From Bimastos eiseni (Eukaryota; Annelida; Clitellata; Crassiclitellata; Lumbricidae), in NCBI GenBank assembly GCA_959347315.1, contig OY365817.1, positions 808,501-872,500 on the forward strand: a stretch of DNA of 64,000 nt. Reading direction: 5' to 3'. The notes below the pieces were generated by a model. That model was not told the origin of the DNA and did no database searches. It saw nothing but the letters and a program-made list of their open reading frames with translations. The position numbers and the translations under genes are program-made. Below, one piece after another: positions 32,480 to 42,783 of this stretch. Positions within the stretch are counted from its first letter, which is position 1. The number at the start of each line of letters is the position of its first letter.

Positions 32480-32880
32480 TTTCTGTTGGGTCACAACAGT
32501 GGTTTATGTTGCGACAAAATGCCTCGTTTTATTTTGAAAATGACAATAGTGATGATGACAGTGATGATGATGACACAGTGATGATGACAGTAAATAAAAT
32601 TTATATTTTAAATTATGTCATGTGCTGGTTGGGCTGACTAATAATAATTACATTTGAGACTTATATCATTCCAAACATAGCTGGTCGTTGCGCGATCGCT
32701 GCATGGCCTACATGTAGGCCATGCAACGGCCTACATGTAGGCCGCTGGGTCGCAAATGTAACTTATGTTGTGACGAAATACATCATTTTTTTTTTTAAAG
32801 TGACAATAGTTTGTCCGATTTAGAAGGTGATGATGACAGAAAGTAAATTTCAAATTTAAATTAATCATGTTACTGTTTCA
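32480..32880 (+). repeat. Diverged ~260-bp direct duplication with a palindrome
   Basis: TGTTGGGTCACAAC..TTATGTTGCGACAAAATGCC..TGACAATAGTGATGATGACA (32480-32620) recurs as GCTGGGTCGCAAAT..TTATGTTGTGACGAAATACA..GTGACAATAGTT (32740-32880). Between them, 32701-32724 is a perfect 24-bp palindrome centred on CCTACATGTAGG, followed by a second GGCCTACATGTAGGCC. Confidence 0.7.
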
Positions 32881-33325
32881 GAAAATAATTATTACAGATA
32901 AGTAAAGATTGCTGAAATCCGTTCACCGCTTGCGTGGTCAAGAGATAGGTCGGATTTTGGCCTATTTTACATCATTTGTTGTCTGAAAATCATTATAAAT
33001 TTCAGCAATAATGTTTATTTTAAAACTAAATATGATTATTGTTATGTTTCTCAGAGCAGTGATGGGCTATTGCATTTATACACTTGCAACTATCAACTTG
33101 CAAATATCAGTCTACCTATAGGCCTAATCAATATAGGCCTATTTAAAAAATAATTACACATGTGTGGAAAGAATAAAAAAAAATTTTACATGCTAAAGAG
33201 GTTACGTGTAGCCATGTAATGTAATCGAACACTTATATAGCACCCCTTCAAGATATCTACTCATGACCTGTCATTGCTGAGTTCTGCTGTTCAATTAAGT
33301 AAACTATTTGTTTTATTTTCTTCAG

Positions 33326-33502
33326 GACAGAGCATTGCAGTTCATGATGACGGTTCTGATGTTGTTCAAGGCCAACCAGACTGAGGCCGGCCTCAAAGGC
33401 CTCGACCAGACGAGACAGTACACGCTGATGAAGTACGTCTATCAAGGATTCGAGACCCCGTCGTAGGGCAGCAGCGAACAGCTTCTCGTTTGGCATAATA
33501 AG
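33326..33502 (+). CDS. ARPC5 central exon with in-frame TAG
   Basis: Acceptor TTTGTTTTATTTTCTTCAG; 59 codons in phase 0: DRALQFMMTVLMLFKANQTE, then LMKYVYQGFETPS, TAG, GSSEQLLVWHNK, and a weak donor AAG|GTCATT. The protein matches ARPC5 (D-R-A, F-K-A-N, L-M-K-Y-x-Y-x-G-F-E-x-P-S, then S-S-x-x-L-L-x-W-H-x-K) on both sides of the stop, so TAG replaces one codon and does not end the domain. The exon sits between two stand-alone CCCCTTCAAGATATCTACTC LINE-tail motifs. Confidence 0.75.
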
Positions 33503-33829
33503 GTCATTATTACCATAACTTGTATTATTAATACTAGTAGTAATATAATGTAATCAAACATTTATGTAGCACCCCTTCAAGATATCTACTCAGTGGCACT
33601 TTTAATATCACTACTACTATTATTATTATTGCTATCATTATTATTATTATTTCTCTTGTTATCGCTGTTGTTTTTCTTCTATCTTTTTATTGTTATTATT
33701 TTAATTAATTTAATTGTTATGTGTTTATTTACCATATTCGTTCCTGGCTAAATATATGGATTTGAATTTTAGTGTCATTTGGGGCTTAATTTAACTGCAG
33801 TGTTATTCAAGGATCGATTCAATTTGAGT

Positions 33830-35340
33830 ATGATTTAAGGAGTGATTGAGTTTGAGTAAGTTAGTAAGTAAGTAATTTGAGTATGGTTTAAAGATTGACT
33901 AAATTTGAGAGTAGTTAGTAAATAAGTAATTTGAGTGTGATTTTAAGATTGATTGAGGTTGAGTAAGTTAGTAAGCAAGTAGTTTGAGTGTAATTTAGAG
34001 ATTTATTTTATTTGGTATATGATTTAAAGTTTGATTCAGCTTGATAGTAGTTAGTAAGTAAGTAGTTTGATTGTGATTTAAAGATTGATTCAGTTCAAAA
34101 TTATTAAGCTAGGAAGTAAGTAATTTGAGTATGAGTTAAAGATTGATTCAGCTTGAATAAGCTAGTAAGTAAGTTAGTTATTTGAGTGTAATATAATTAT
34201 TAATTCAGTTTGATGAAGTTGGTAAGTAAGTAATTGGAGTTACATGATTTCAAGATTGATTCAGTTTGAATAAGCTAGTAAGTAAGTTAGTTATTTGAGT
34301 GTAATTTAATTATTAATTCAGTTTGATTAAGTTGGTAAGTAAGTAATTGGAGTTACTTGATTTCAAGATTGATTCAGTTTGAATAAGCTAGTAAGTAAGT
34401 TAGTTAGTTGAGTGTAATTTAATTATTAATTCAGTTTGATTAAGATACTAAGTAATTTGAGTGTAGTTTAAAGATTTACTCAGTTTGAATAAGTTGGTAA
34501 GTTAGTAATTAGAATGTGATTTAATGAAATTGATTCGGTTTGAGTGAATTGGTTAGTATGTAATTTGAGTGTGATTTCAAGATTAGTTCAGTTTGCTAAA
34601 GTTGGTAAGTAAGTCATTTGAGCATGATTTCAAGATTGGTTCAGTTTGAGAGTAGGTAGTAAGTGATTTGAGTGTGATTTTAAGTTTGATTCTTTCTGCA
34701 TGAGTTAGTAAGTAAGTAAGTCATTTGAGTTATATGATTTAAAGATTGATTCACTGTGAGTAAGTTAGTAAGTAAGTCATTTTAGTATGAGTTAAAGATT
34801 GATTCAGTTTGACTGAGCTAGTAAGTAAGTAGGTTATTTGAGTGTGCTTTAAAGATTGATTTGGTTTGGTTAAGTTTGTAGGTAAGTAATTTGAGTGTAG
34901 TTTAAAGATTTATTCAGTTTGATTGAGGAAATTGGTTAGTAAGTAATGTGAGTGTGATTTCAAGATTTATTCAGTTTGAGGGTAGGTTGTAAGTAAGCGA
35001 TTTGAGTGTGATTTTAAGATTGATTCAATGTGAGTGAGTAAGTAAGTAAGTAAGTAATATGATTTAAGATTGATTCAGATAGTAAGTAGGTTGAGTGTGA
35101 TTTAAAGATTAATTCAGTATGAGTAAGTTAGTAAGTAAGTAATTTGAGTTGTATGATTTTTAAAGATTGATTCAGATAGTAAGTAGTTTGAGTGTGATTT
35201 AAAGATTAATTCAGTGTCAGTGTAAGTAAGTTAGTAAGTAAATTATTTAAGTGTGATTTAAAGATTGATACAGTTTGAGTCAGTTTGTGAATCAGTAATT
35301 TGAGTGATATAATTTAATTTGATATGATATGACAGTGATA
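33830..35340 (+). repeat. ~57-bp degenerate tandem array, ~1.5 kb
   Basis: Roughly 25 units built from AGTAAGTAAGTAATTTGAGT, GTGATTTAAAGATTGATTCA and GTTTGAGTAAGTTAGTAAG. Between about 34140 and 34440 a two-unit (~118 bp) higher-order form repeats almost exactly. Outlying pieces occur at 35495-35570 (plus), 31375-31500 (minus) and 39255-39370 (minus). Lies inside the ARPC5 last intron. Confidence 0.9.
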
Positions 35341-35589
35341 CCTGTCACTTAAACTTTTGAGTCATTTTTCAGTATAATATTTCAACTATCTGTAAAACTT
35401 ATAACAACTATTATAAATTCTTGACTTCCATGATTTCGTGAACTGAAAGCACTTCTATTAAGCAATGATCTCATCTTTTGTTTTCTCAACGGCAGAGTAA
35501 GTAATTTGAGAGATATGATTTAAAGATTGATCCAGTTTAATTAAGTTAGTAAGTAAGAAGTACATAATTTGAGTTTTCTTGGCTTTCAT

Positions 35590-36690
35590 ACAGTATTCTT
35601 GAAAAATTGAGGAATTTTAAACTGTCTGATAATCACTTAAAAATGGTTTATAATGATAAAGATAAGCTATATGAACCCAGTTGAGGTCAAAATTCATCAT
35701 ATTTACATAATTTTATTTTTATTTTTTACGTTTTAAAATGTCAATATCTCTGTTATTTCTTCATCTAGTGAAGATATTTCTGCAGTCCGCTGTTGCCCAT
35801 AGGCCCATAAACAAACTGTGACAAAATTATTCCGTTTGGAGAAGGTCAACTTTTTGTCCGAAAAAACCGATGATGGTTAGTCCATCGGTTTTTTCGCGCC
35901 AAAAAATCGATCTTCTCCAAACCAAAACAGGCTGTGTGTGGGTCAACAAGCATCACAGATCTGCACAGATATCTTCAATCGATGAAAAAATAACAGAGAT
36001 ATTACGGTTTTTCTGAGAAATCGAGAAATTTTGAAGTTTTTGGGAATCACTCTAAAATGGTTTATTATGATAAGAAGAAGCTGTATGAACCCAATTTAGG
36101 TTAAAAATCATTATATTTCCCCTAAAAAAATTTTATATTTTACGGCTTAAAATGTCAATATCTCTGTTATTTCTTCATTTAGTGAAGATATTTCTGCAGT
36201 CCGCAGTTGCCCGTAGGCCCATAAACAAGCTGTGAAAAAATTATTCAGTTTGGAGAAGGTCAACTTTTTTGTCCGAAAAAACCGATGGAGGTTAGTCCAT
36301 CGGTTTTTTCGCGCAAAAAAATCGATCTTCTCCAAACCGAAACAGGCTGTGTGTGGGTCAACAAGCATCACAGATCTGCACAGATATCTTCAATCGATGA
36401 AAAAATAACAGAGATATTACGGTTTTTCTGAGAAATCGAGAAATCCATCGGTTTTTTTTTGAGCGAAATAGTCGACCTCCTCCAAAGCGAATAAGTTTTT
36501 TACAGCTTGTGTATGGGCTTATAAGCATCACAGATCTGCTCAGATATCTTCATTCGATGAAAGAATAACCGAGATATAGACATTACGGTTTTCTTGAAAA
36601 CTAGAGAAATTTTAAAGTATGCCAGAATTACTTTAAAATGGTATATTATGACTAAGTCAATGAAGCCATACTTATATTGGGCACTTAATG
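35590..36690 (+). repeat. ~410-bp unit array, each with a ~265-bp imperfect palindrome (copies 1-2 and a half copy)
   Basis: Copy 1 palindrome about 35742-36005, copy 2 about 36150-36425, and a right-half copy 36438-36590. Each begins AATATCTCTGTTATTTCTTCAT and ends with its inverse (ATGAAAAAATAACAGAGATATT). The centre is a tight hairpin GAAAAAACCGATG ... CCATCGGTTTTTTC. Between palindromes a ~145-bp spacer repeats (GGGAATCACTCTAAAATGGT TTATTATGATAA, then TATGAACCCAATTTAGG). Further copies lie at 38565-39235 and, in part, at 39405, 40020-40210, 40825-40960, 45040-45125 and 45825-46060. Confidence 0.85.
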
Positions 36691-37102
36691 TCATTTCTTT
36701 TGACAGACTACTGCAGAATCCTACAACTTGGAAACCGATTAGAAGATCCGAACACAGAAGAACACAGGTATTTTAAGAAGCCAATGTCATTTATTATTTG
36801 GAAGTATTCCATGTATATAATCTCAGGAAACATCTTTTTGGAGAAAAGTAACTGTTTGTTCTTATTAGCATAAGGCAGTCCATGTTCATAGTCTTATGAA
36901 GAGCATTTTCTTCAGAAATCGGTCCATGATGTTATGAAGACTTCTATCTCACGAACTCTCACTGCTGTCCTTGGAGCAAGAGCTTCTTTAGACCCTGAAA
37001 GCAAAACAAAACGCTAATTTAAACTTTATTTTTATTATGTGGGGCATTAAGATCCTTAATATGGCAAAAATACAGTTGGAGTTTATGCTCCATCTGTGCC
37101 CA

Positions 37103-37399
37103 TAGCCAGCTCGGCTATAATGAGCAAACCAGCCAGCTCGGCTATAATGAGCAAACCAGCCAGCTCGGCTATAATGAGCAAACCAGCCAGCTCGGCTATA
37201 ATGAGCAAACCAGCCAGCTCGGCTATAATGAGCAAACGAGCCTGCTCGGCTATAATGAGCAAACCAGCCAGCTCGGCTATAATGAGCAAACCAGCCAGCT
37301 CGGCTATAATGAGCAAACCAGCCAGCTCGGCTATAATGAGCAAACGAGCCTGCTCGGCTATAATGAGCAAACTAGCCAGCTCGGCAATAATGAGCAAAC
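37103..37399 (+). repeat. 27-bp tandem array, 11 units
   Basis: Unit AACCAGCCAGCTCGGCTATA plus ATGAGCA. A variant with CGAGCCTGCTCG recurs at the fifth and ninth-tenth positions, showing duplication in blocks of about four. Because 27 is nine codons, both strands stay open, giving artificial peptides. The unit contains AGCTCGGCTATAATGAG, closely matching the centre of the hairpin at 37659-37779. Confidence 0.92.
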
Positions 37400-37586
37400 T
37401 TGGGGTGGTAAGAAAGAGCTTATACTCCATCTATAAGAGCTTATGCTCGGCTATAAGAGCAAACTGGGGGTGGTTAAGATAGAGCTTTAAAATATTTTTT
37501 TATGATAAAGAGATGCTATATTGCACTTCTAAGTGGGTTTCTTGAAGGGAGCTATATAAATTTTAGAAATGAATGAATGAATATAT

Positions 37587-37645
37587 GAACACACTTTAGG
37601 TCAAATATCAAAATAATATGATGATATTTGACCTAAAATGTGTTC
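37587..37645. repeat. 59-bp hairpin
   Basis: GAACACACTTTAGGTCAAAT and its inverse ATTTGACCTAAAATGTGTTC flank a short AT-rich loop. One mismatch is seen in the outer arms. Confidence 0.85.
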
Positions 37646-37658
37646 TTATATAAAGATG

Positions 37659-37779
37659 CCTGCTATCAAACTGAATCACTTCTTAAATCACAACTAACAG
37701 TTTGCTCATTATAGCCAGCTTGGCTATAATGAGAAAACTGTTGATTGTGATTTAAAAAGTGATTCAGTTTGATAGCAGG
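37659..37779. repeat. 121-bp near-perfect hairpin next to the ARPC5 last acceptor
   Basis: CCTGCTATCAAACTGAATCA CTTCTTAAATCACAAC on the left pairs with GTTGTGATTT-like and TGATTCAGTTTGATAGCAGG on the right, with a centre of CATTATAGCCAGCTTGGCTATAATG (shown in part: TATAGCCAGCTTGGCTATA). Its outer arms are the 57-bp array unit and its centre is the 27-bp array unit. It ends 20 bp before the last-exon acceptor. Confidence 0.88.
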
Positions 37780-37799
37780 TATTGTTATTCTTGTTGTAG

Positions 37800-37925
37800 C
37801 TGTTTGCAACTGGTCTTGCAAGTGTCGTCCGAGTCTTGACCGATCGCAAGAGTTTGGAACCAGCGTACTCGACAGGCAGGCACCACATTCCCTCCACCGA
37901 TTTTGTGGAAACGTCTTTCATCTGA
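37800..37925 (+). CDS. ARPC5 last exon
   Basis: Acceptor GTATTGTTATTCTTGTTGTAG; reads LFATGLASVVRVLTDRKSL then a novel ~22-residue end (PAYSTGRHH..FVETSFI) to TGA 37923-37925. The S-V-V-R-V-L-T-x-R-K block equals the conserved C-terminus of ARPC5, normally the last residues of the protein. The phase (0) agrees with the central exon. The extension past RKS is unusual and may reflect loss of the ancestral stop. Confidence 0.75.
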   Translation: MFATGLASVVRVLTDRKSLEPAYSTGRHHIPSTDFVETSFI

Positions 37926-38564
37926 AATCAAAGTCAAACTCTTCATTAGACACTCGATGCTGGCAAAATATCCTTACGGAACACTTTGATCCGATGTTGA
38001 ACACTGAGAATTGTAGATGTGACTTATATTACATTTATGGTTGGGACTTAACTGTGACAGGGTTGCAGTTGACTATGCAGTTGTGTGTAATGCTATTACA
38101 CAGGTCTGCTGAATTTTGTTGCAAACGCATTTATGCTATGTTATGTGAAGCTGAATATATGCAAGATGCAGATCATTATCAAATGTCTTGGTTCTTCTCA
38201 GCTCACAATTATTGAACACTGAACTTGACATACATGCATACTAAGGCAACTCTTTGGCTATTGTGGTCCCTGGACTAGGACCAGTCCAGCACACACAAAG
38301 ACCATGCCAGGGAGAGCTGCCTTAGCATGCATGTATGTATGCATTTCCCAATTTATATAGCACCTTATTAGAATCTCACCAAGGCACTAAGCGACATCAT
38401 CCGCTTTACCAAGTAAAGTCAGTAATAATGAAGCTTCTTCTTCTGCTCCAGTCTCAGATCAAAATCTGGGAGGTCAAGCAAGGAGCCTCATCGAGGCTCC
38501 TTGCTGTGTGAATAACCCACCCCTGCATCAGATATATGTCCTAAATAGACGGTCAAAGTTTTAT

Positions 38565-39235
38565 CGAAAAATCAAGAAAATTTAAAGTTTTTGTGAATCA
38601 CTTTAAATCAGTTTATTATGAAAAAGAGAAGCTATATGAACCCAAACGAGGTCATAAATCATCATATTTACATAATTTTTAAAATATTTTTTTATTGATT
38701 AAAATGTCAATATCTTCGTTATTTCTTCATCAAGTAAAGATATTTATGAGTCTGCTGCTGCCCATGGGCCCATAAACATGCTGTGAAAATATTATTCGGT
38801 TTGGAGAACGTCGATTTTTTCGAAAAAACCAATGGAGGTTAATCCATCGGTTTTTTTGCGCAAAAAAATCGACCTTCACCAAACCGAATAATTTTTTCAC
38901 AGCATGTTTATGGGTCTACAAGCATCACAGATCTGCACAGATATCTTCAATTGGTGAAAGAATAACAGAGATATTACGTTTTTCTTGAGAAATCAAGAAA
39001 TTTTAAAGTTTTGGGAATCACTTTAAAATAGTTTATTATGATAAACAGAACTTAGCTTAACCCAAATAAAGTCAAAAATCATCATGTTCCCACTTGCAAT
39101 TTTTTTTAAGGCCTTAAATGTCAATATCTCTATAATTTCTTCATAAAATGAAGATATTTCTGCAGTCCTTTGATGTCCATAAACAAGCTGTGAAAAAATT
39201 ATTAGCTTTAGAGGAAGTCGATTTTTTTCGTCAAG
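38565..39235 (+). repeat. ~410-bp palindromic unit, copies 3 and 4 (copy 4 partial)
   Basis: The palindrome 38710-38978 is the cleanest: AACATGCTGTGAAAATATTA TTCGGTTTGGAGAA pairs with TTCACCAAACCGAATAATTT TTTCACAGCATGTTTATGGG. Copy 4 (39120-39235) keeps only the left half and then runs into inverted 57-bp-unit sequence (39255-39370). Confidence 0.85.
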
Positions 39236-39554
39236 AAAACGCAAGAGTATTGCTGCTTTTTTTACTAACGTACTCAATCTCAATCAATTTAAAAATCACA
39301 CTAAAGTCAAATACTAAATGTTCTCAAACTGTGTCATTTTTAAAATCACTCAAATTACTCACTCAAACTGAGATAAAAATTATAGACATTGCGGTTTTCT
39401 CGAAAAATCTAGAAATTTTCAAGTGTTTGGGAATCACTTTAAAATAGTTAATTATGATAAAGAGAAACTAGTCCTATGTGAACCAATTCAGGTCAAACAT
39501 CATCATATTTTAATCAAATTGCTGCAAAATTCCATCATTTTAATCTTAATTTTA

Positions 39555-40010
39555 GAACATGACCTAGACCCAAGCCCAGTCCGAGAGTGGGACCGGGGCC
39601 AAGATCCAGACCATGACCGAAACCCTGACCAAAACCCCAGCATGACCAAGACCATGACCATCACTGCCTAATCAAGACCAAAACCCAGACCGACGCCTTG
39701 TTCCCATGCAGACCTAGAATAAGACCCAGTCCGAGACTCTGACCCAGACTGAGACCGTGACCGAAGCCCATACTTATAAGTCCAGACCGAGGCCCTCACT
39801 GATATTCATACAGAGACTCTTCCCACACCAAGATCCTCACCCTTACAAAGACCACGACCCAGACCTTGACCCTGAGCAAGACCGAGACCACGACCCAACC
39901 CGATCCTGAACGACACCCCAACTGAGACCAGGACCTTGACCCAGAGCCTGACCGAGACAAAGACCGAGAGTAGATCTTACCAAGGCCTAGAGGTCCTAGA
40001 CTCAAACCAA
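39555..40010 (+). repeat. Degenerate GACC(C/A)AGACC minisatellite
   Basis: Hexamer/12-mer units such as AGACCCAGACCGAGACC over about 450 bp. The open frames here are repeat products. Confidence 0.85.
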
Positions 40011-40129
40011 GTGTGCTGAAATCGGTTCAAAAATATCAGACTATGGAAAAGAGAAGCTATAGCCTACGGTAAAAAATCATCATAGTTTAATCGAATTACC
40101 GCAAAATTACATAACTTTAATTTTTATTG

Positions 40130-40740
40130 TGAAAGCTTCAATGGTCAGTATCACTATTATTGTTCTTTCATCGAATGAAGATATTTATGCAGAATTGTGA
40201 TGCTTATAGGCTTATACACCAGCTGAAGTCACATTGCCTGTTTCAAATAGCGCTATATAAATTCCTCAACATCAATTTTTGTTATAGCGCTATTACTTTC
40301 AGTGGATGAATGTATCTATGCAAACACGTGGAACTCACAGTTCCCGGATGATGGTAGGTTAGAACCACGCGGCTGTTTTCTTCCTTCTTTTCTTTCTTCA
40401 CTGGTGCGCAGGAGAACGGATCACAGTCTTACAATCCATTCACGTCATGTTTCGAGTTCATCTGACATCTTTCACGCCTTTAACAAAATCAACTTAAACT
40501 ATGAAATACTGTCCGTGGTAGATTCCGCAGAGGCACTGGCGTTACTCAAAACATCCACTGGTTATTTAGACGGCCTATGGCCTACTATGAATGACCACCT
40601 GCTTGGAATCATTGAAGCGTGTCCATCCCTACATCAACTGCTCAATTATATTACGCAATTGTTCTGCTCGGGAAATTTGACTGGAATCAGATTGTCTGGC
40701 ATAATACTCTCCCATGTATTTATTCGTGGAATGTAAGCCC
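40130..40740 (+). repeat. ~400-600-bp direct duplicate, copy 1 (partner 46290-46860)
   Basis: GAATGAAGATATTTATGCAG, AACTCACAGTTCCCGGATGA, CTGCTTGGAATCATTGAAGC GTGTCCATCC and GGAATCAGATTGTCTGGCAT each have a diverged match in the same order at 46450-46860. Copy 1 holds a 144-codon frame (40302-40736) that is broken in copy 2, so I do not call it a gene. Confidence 0.75.
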
Positions 40741-41139
40741 CTATTCCTGCATGTATGTTTGCAAATGTTAGCATGCCTGTACCTTACTATGTATTTATGT
40801 GTGTGATCCCAATTTAGTTCATATAGATTATCATCATATTTTACTCAAATCACTGCAAAATTATAAAATTTTAATCTTATTGTTGAAGGAATAAATGTCT
40901 GTCTTTTCTATTTTTCTTTCATCGAAATGATCGAATGAAAACATTTTCTGCAGACACAGGCGCCGACTTTTAGTAAAAGGTACTGGGGCAACAGGCCAAG
41001 GATAATATTGTGCAACAGCTAACAGCGTCTCTCCATTCTTAATCCTCGAAAATTTATCAGCGCTCACAAAAGCCACGTCCGGAAGACCAGCTTATTCACC
41101 GGCGCTAAAAAAACAAGAACTCAACAACCACGAGCATTA

Positions 41140-41580
41140 CCTAAAAGAAAGGAAGAGAGCAAAATTGAGGAAAGGGAGGAAGAGAGCATATGGAGGAAAG
41201 ACAGAAAGATAGCATATGGAGGAAATGGGATGGCGAGGGGAAAATGAAGACAGGAAAGGAAGAGAACAATTGAGGAAAGGAAGGAAGAGAGCATATGGAG
41301 GAACGGGCGGATAACGGCAAAATGGAGGAAGAGGAGGAAGAGAGCAAACTAGAGGAAAGCCAGAATGAGGGCATATGGTGGAAAAAGAGGTTGAGGAATT
41401 GGTTCATTTCGATTCGCCAGCTGTCGCCATATAAACGGTGTCTCCTCAACGTTTTAAGATTAGTTCACTTCGATTCGCTAGATGGCGCCATTTATACGGT
41501 TATTTAAAGTGTCAAAATTAGCTCATCTGGATTCGATAGGTATTTAATTAACATGTTATAATGAGTTCATCTCTATTCGG
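41140..41580 (+). repeat. Left arm of a composite foldback region
   Basis: GA-rich AGAGCATATGGAGGAAAGGA units followed by three GATTCGCTAGATGGCGCCAT TTATACGG-type units of about 60 bp. The same two motif sets occur inverted and in opposite order at 42660-42783 and 44152-44960. Confidence 0.8.
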
Positions 41581-41588
41581 TCGGTGGC

Positions 41589-41593
<5 letters not shown>

Positions 41594-41640
<47 letters not shown>
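41594..41640. repeat. (TA)n microsatellite
   Basis: Pure TA run between the left arm and the AACAGC minisatellite. Confidence 0.95.
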
Positions 41641-41641
<1 letters not shown>

Positions 41642-41699
41642 GACAACTGGTCAAAAGTGAGGTTGAGGTTTTCCACTTGTTCTCTTCCTCCCTTTCCTC

Positions 41700-42665
41700 C
41701 AAGCGCAACAGCAATAATAGCAACAGTAAGAGCAATCGTAAAAGCCATAACAGCAACCGTTACAGCATTCAGAACAGAAATAATAGCAACCGTAAAAGCA
41801 TTAACAGCAATCGTAATAGCAATCGTAACATCAATAACAGCCAACTGAAGAGCAATCGTAGCAGCAACCGTAACAGCAACTTAAACTATTAATTACTGTC
41901 TGTGCTTTCTGTATTCCGAAGACGCAATGGCGTAACTCAAAGCATTGAGACAGCAAACCTAACTGCAACCTCAGCATCAATAAAAGCAACCGTAACAACA
42001 ATCGTAACAGAAATAACAGCAAACGTAACAGCAACCGTAACAGCAAACGTAACACCAATAACAACATCCGTAACAGCAAACATAGCTGCAAAAACAGCAA
42101 TTGTAACTCCAACCGCAACAGCAACAGCAGCAACAGTAACAGCAACCGTAACGGCGATCACAGCACAGTAACAGCAATCGTTACAGCAATCGTAACAGCA
42201 ATAACAGCAAACGTACCCGCAATAACAGCAGCCGTAGCAACAATAATAACAGCAACAACAGCAACCGTGACAACGATAACAACTGCAACCACAACAGCAA
42301 TAACAGGAAATGTAACAGCAATCGTAACTGCAATAACAGCAACCGCAACAGCAAACGTAACGGCAATCGTAACAGCGAAATCAGCAACCGTGACAGGAAT
42401 CGTAACAGCAATAAAAGCAACTATCAGAGCAATCGTAGAAACATCCCCAACAGTAATAACAGCAACCCTAGCAGCAACCGTCACGGCAATAACAACAAGG
42501 TGACAGCAATCGTAACAGCAATAACAGCAAGCGTGATAGCAGTCGTAACAGCAACCGTGATAGCAATCTTAACAGCAATAACAGCAGCGTAACAGCAGTC
42601 GCAACAGCAACCGTTACAGCAATCGTAACAGCAATAGCAGGAAACGTGCAGCGATTGTGACAGCA
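41700..42665 (+). repeat. AACAGCAATCGT minisatellite, ~1 kb
   Basis: Degenerate 6/12-bp units (AACAGC, AATCGT, AACCGT). Several long frames on both strands (Thr/Ala/Val- or Leu-rich) are products of the period. It forms the loop of the foldback region. Confidence 0.92.
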
Positions 42666-42783
42666 ATTACAAGATCAAACACACCGTACATATTGCGCCA
42701 TCTAGCGAAAAGATATGATCTAGTTTTAATTCGTTTAGTAAACACCGTATACATGACGCCACCTAGCGATTAGAGGTGTACTA

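Larger units (their letters stand above)
30955..37925 (+). pseudogene. ARPC5 locus, apparently damaged
   Basis: Three exons in order (30955-31038, 33326-33502, 37800-37925) cover RKVDVD, the central KANQTEAGLKGLDQTRQYTLMKY helix region and VVRVLTDRK at the C-terminus of ARPC5. Two problems appear. The exon between RKVDVD and the central part (about 33 residues in other animals, ending before DRA) is not found in 31039-33325. The central exon also has TAG at 33464-33466 where relatives have an acidic residue, yet homology continues in the same frame past it. The first visible exon ends in phase 1 and the next begins in phase 0, so they cannot be joined directly. Either this is a decaying copy or allele, or the sequence contains errors or a collapsed segment. 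The last exon also adds about 23 residues beyond the usual C-terminus. Confidence 0.7.

Noticed and set aside
37083..37482. 115- and 128-codon frames with SSAIMSKPA or AGLLIIAEL repeats
   Set aside because: The 27-bp unit is a multiple of three, so both strands stay open; there is no start context, splice site or non-repeat protein part.
37769..38215. 148-codon plus-strand frame overlapping the ARPC5 last exon
   Set aside because: A different reading frame of the ARPC5 exon and its 3' flank, with no recognisable domain.
40302..40736. 144-codon open frame
   Set aside because: The duplicated copy at 46.5 kb is full of frame breaks and the composition is not convincing, so it is treated as repeat DNA.
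41548..42666. Many Leu-, Val/Thr/Ala- or Cys-rich frames
   Set aside because: Products of the AACAGC/AATCGT minisatellite.
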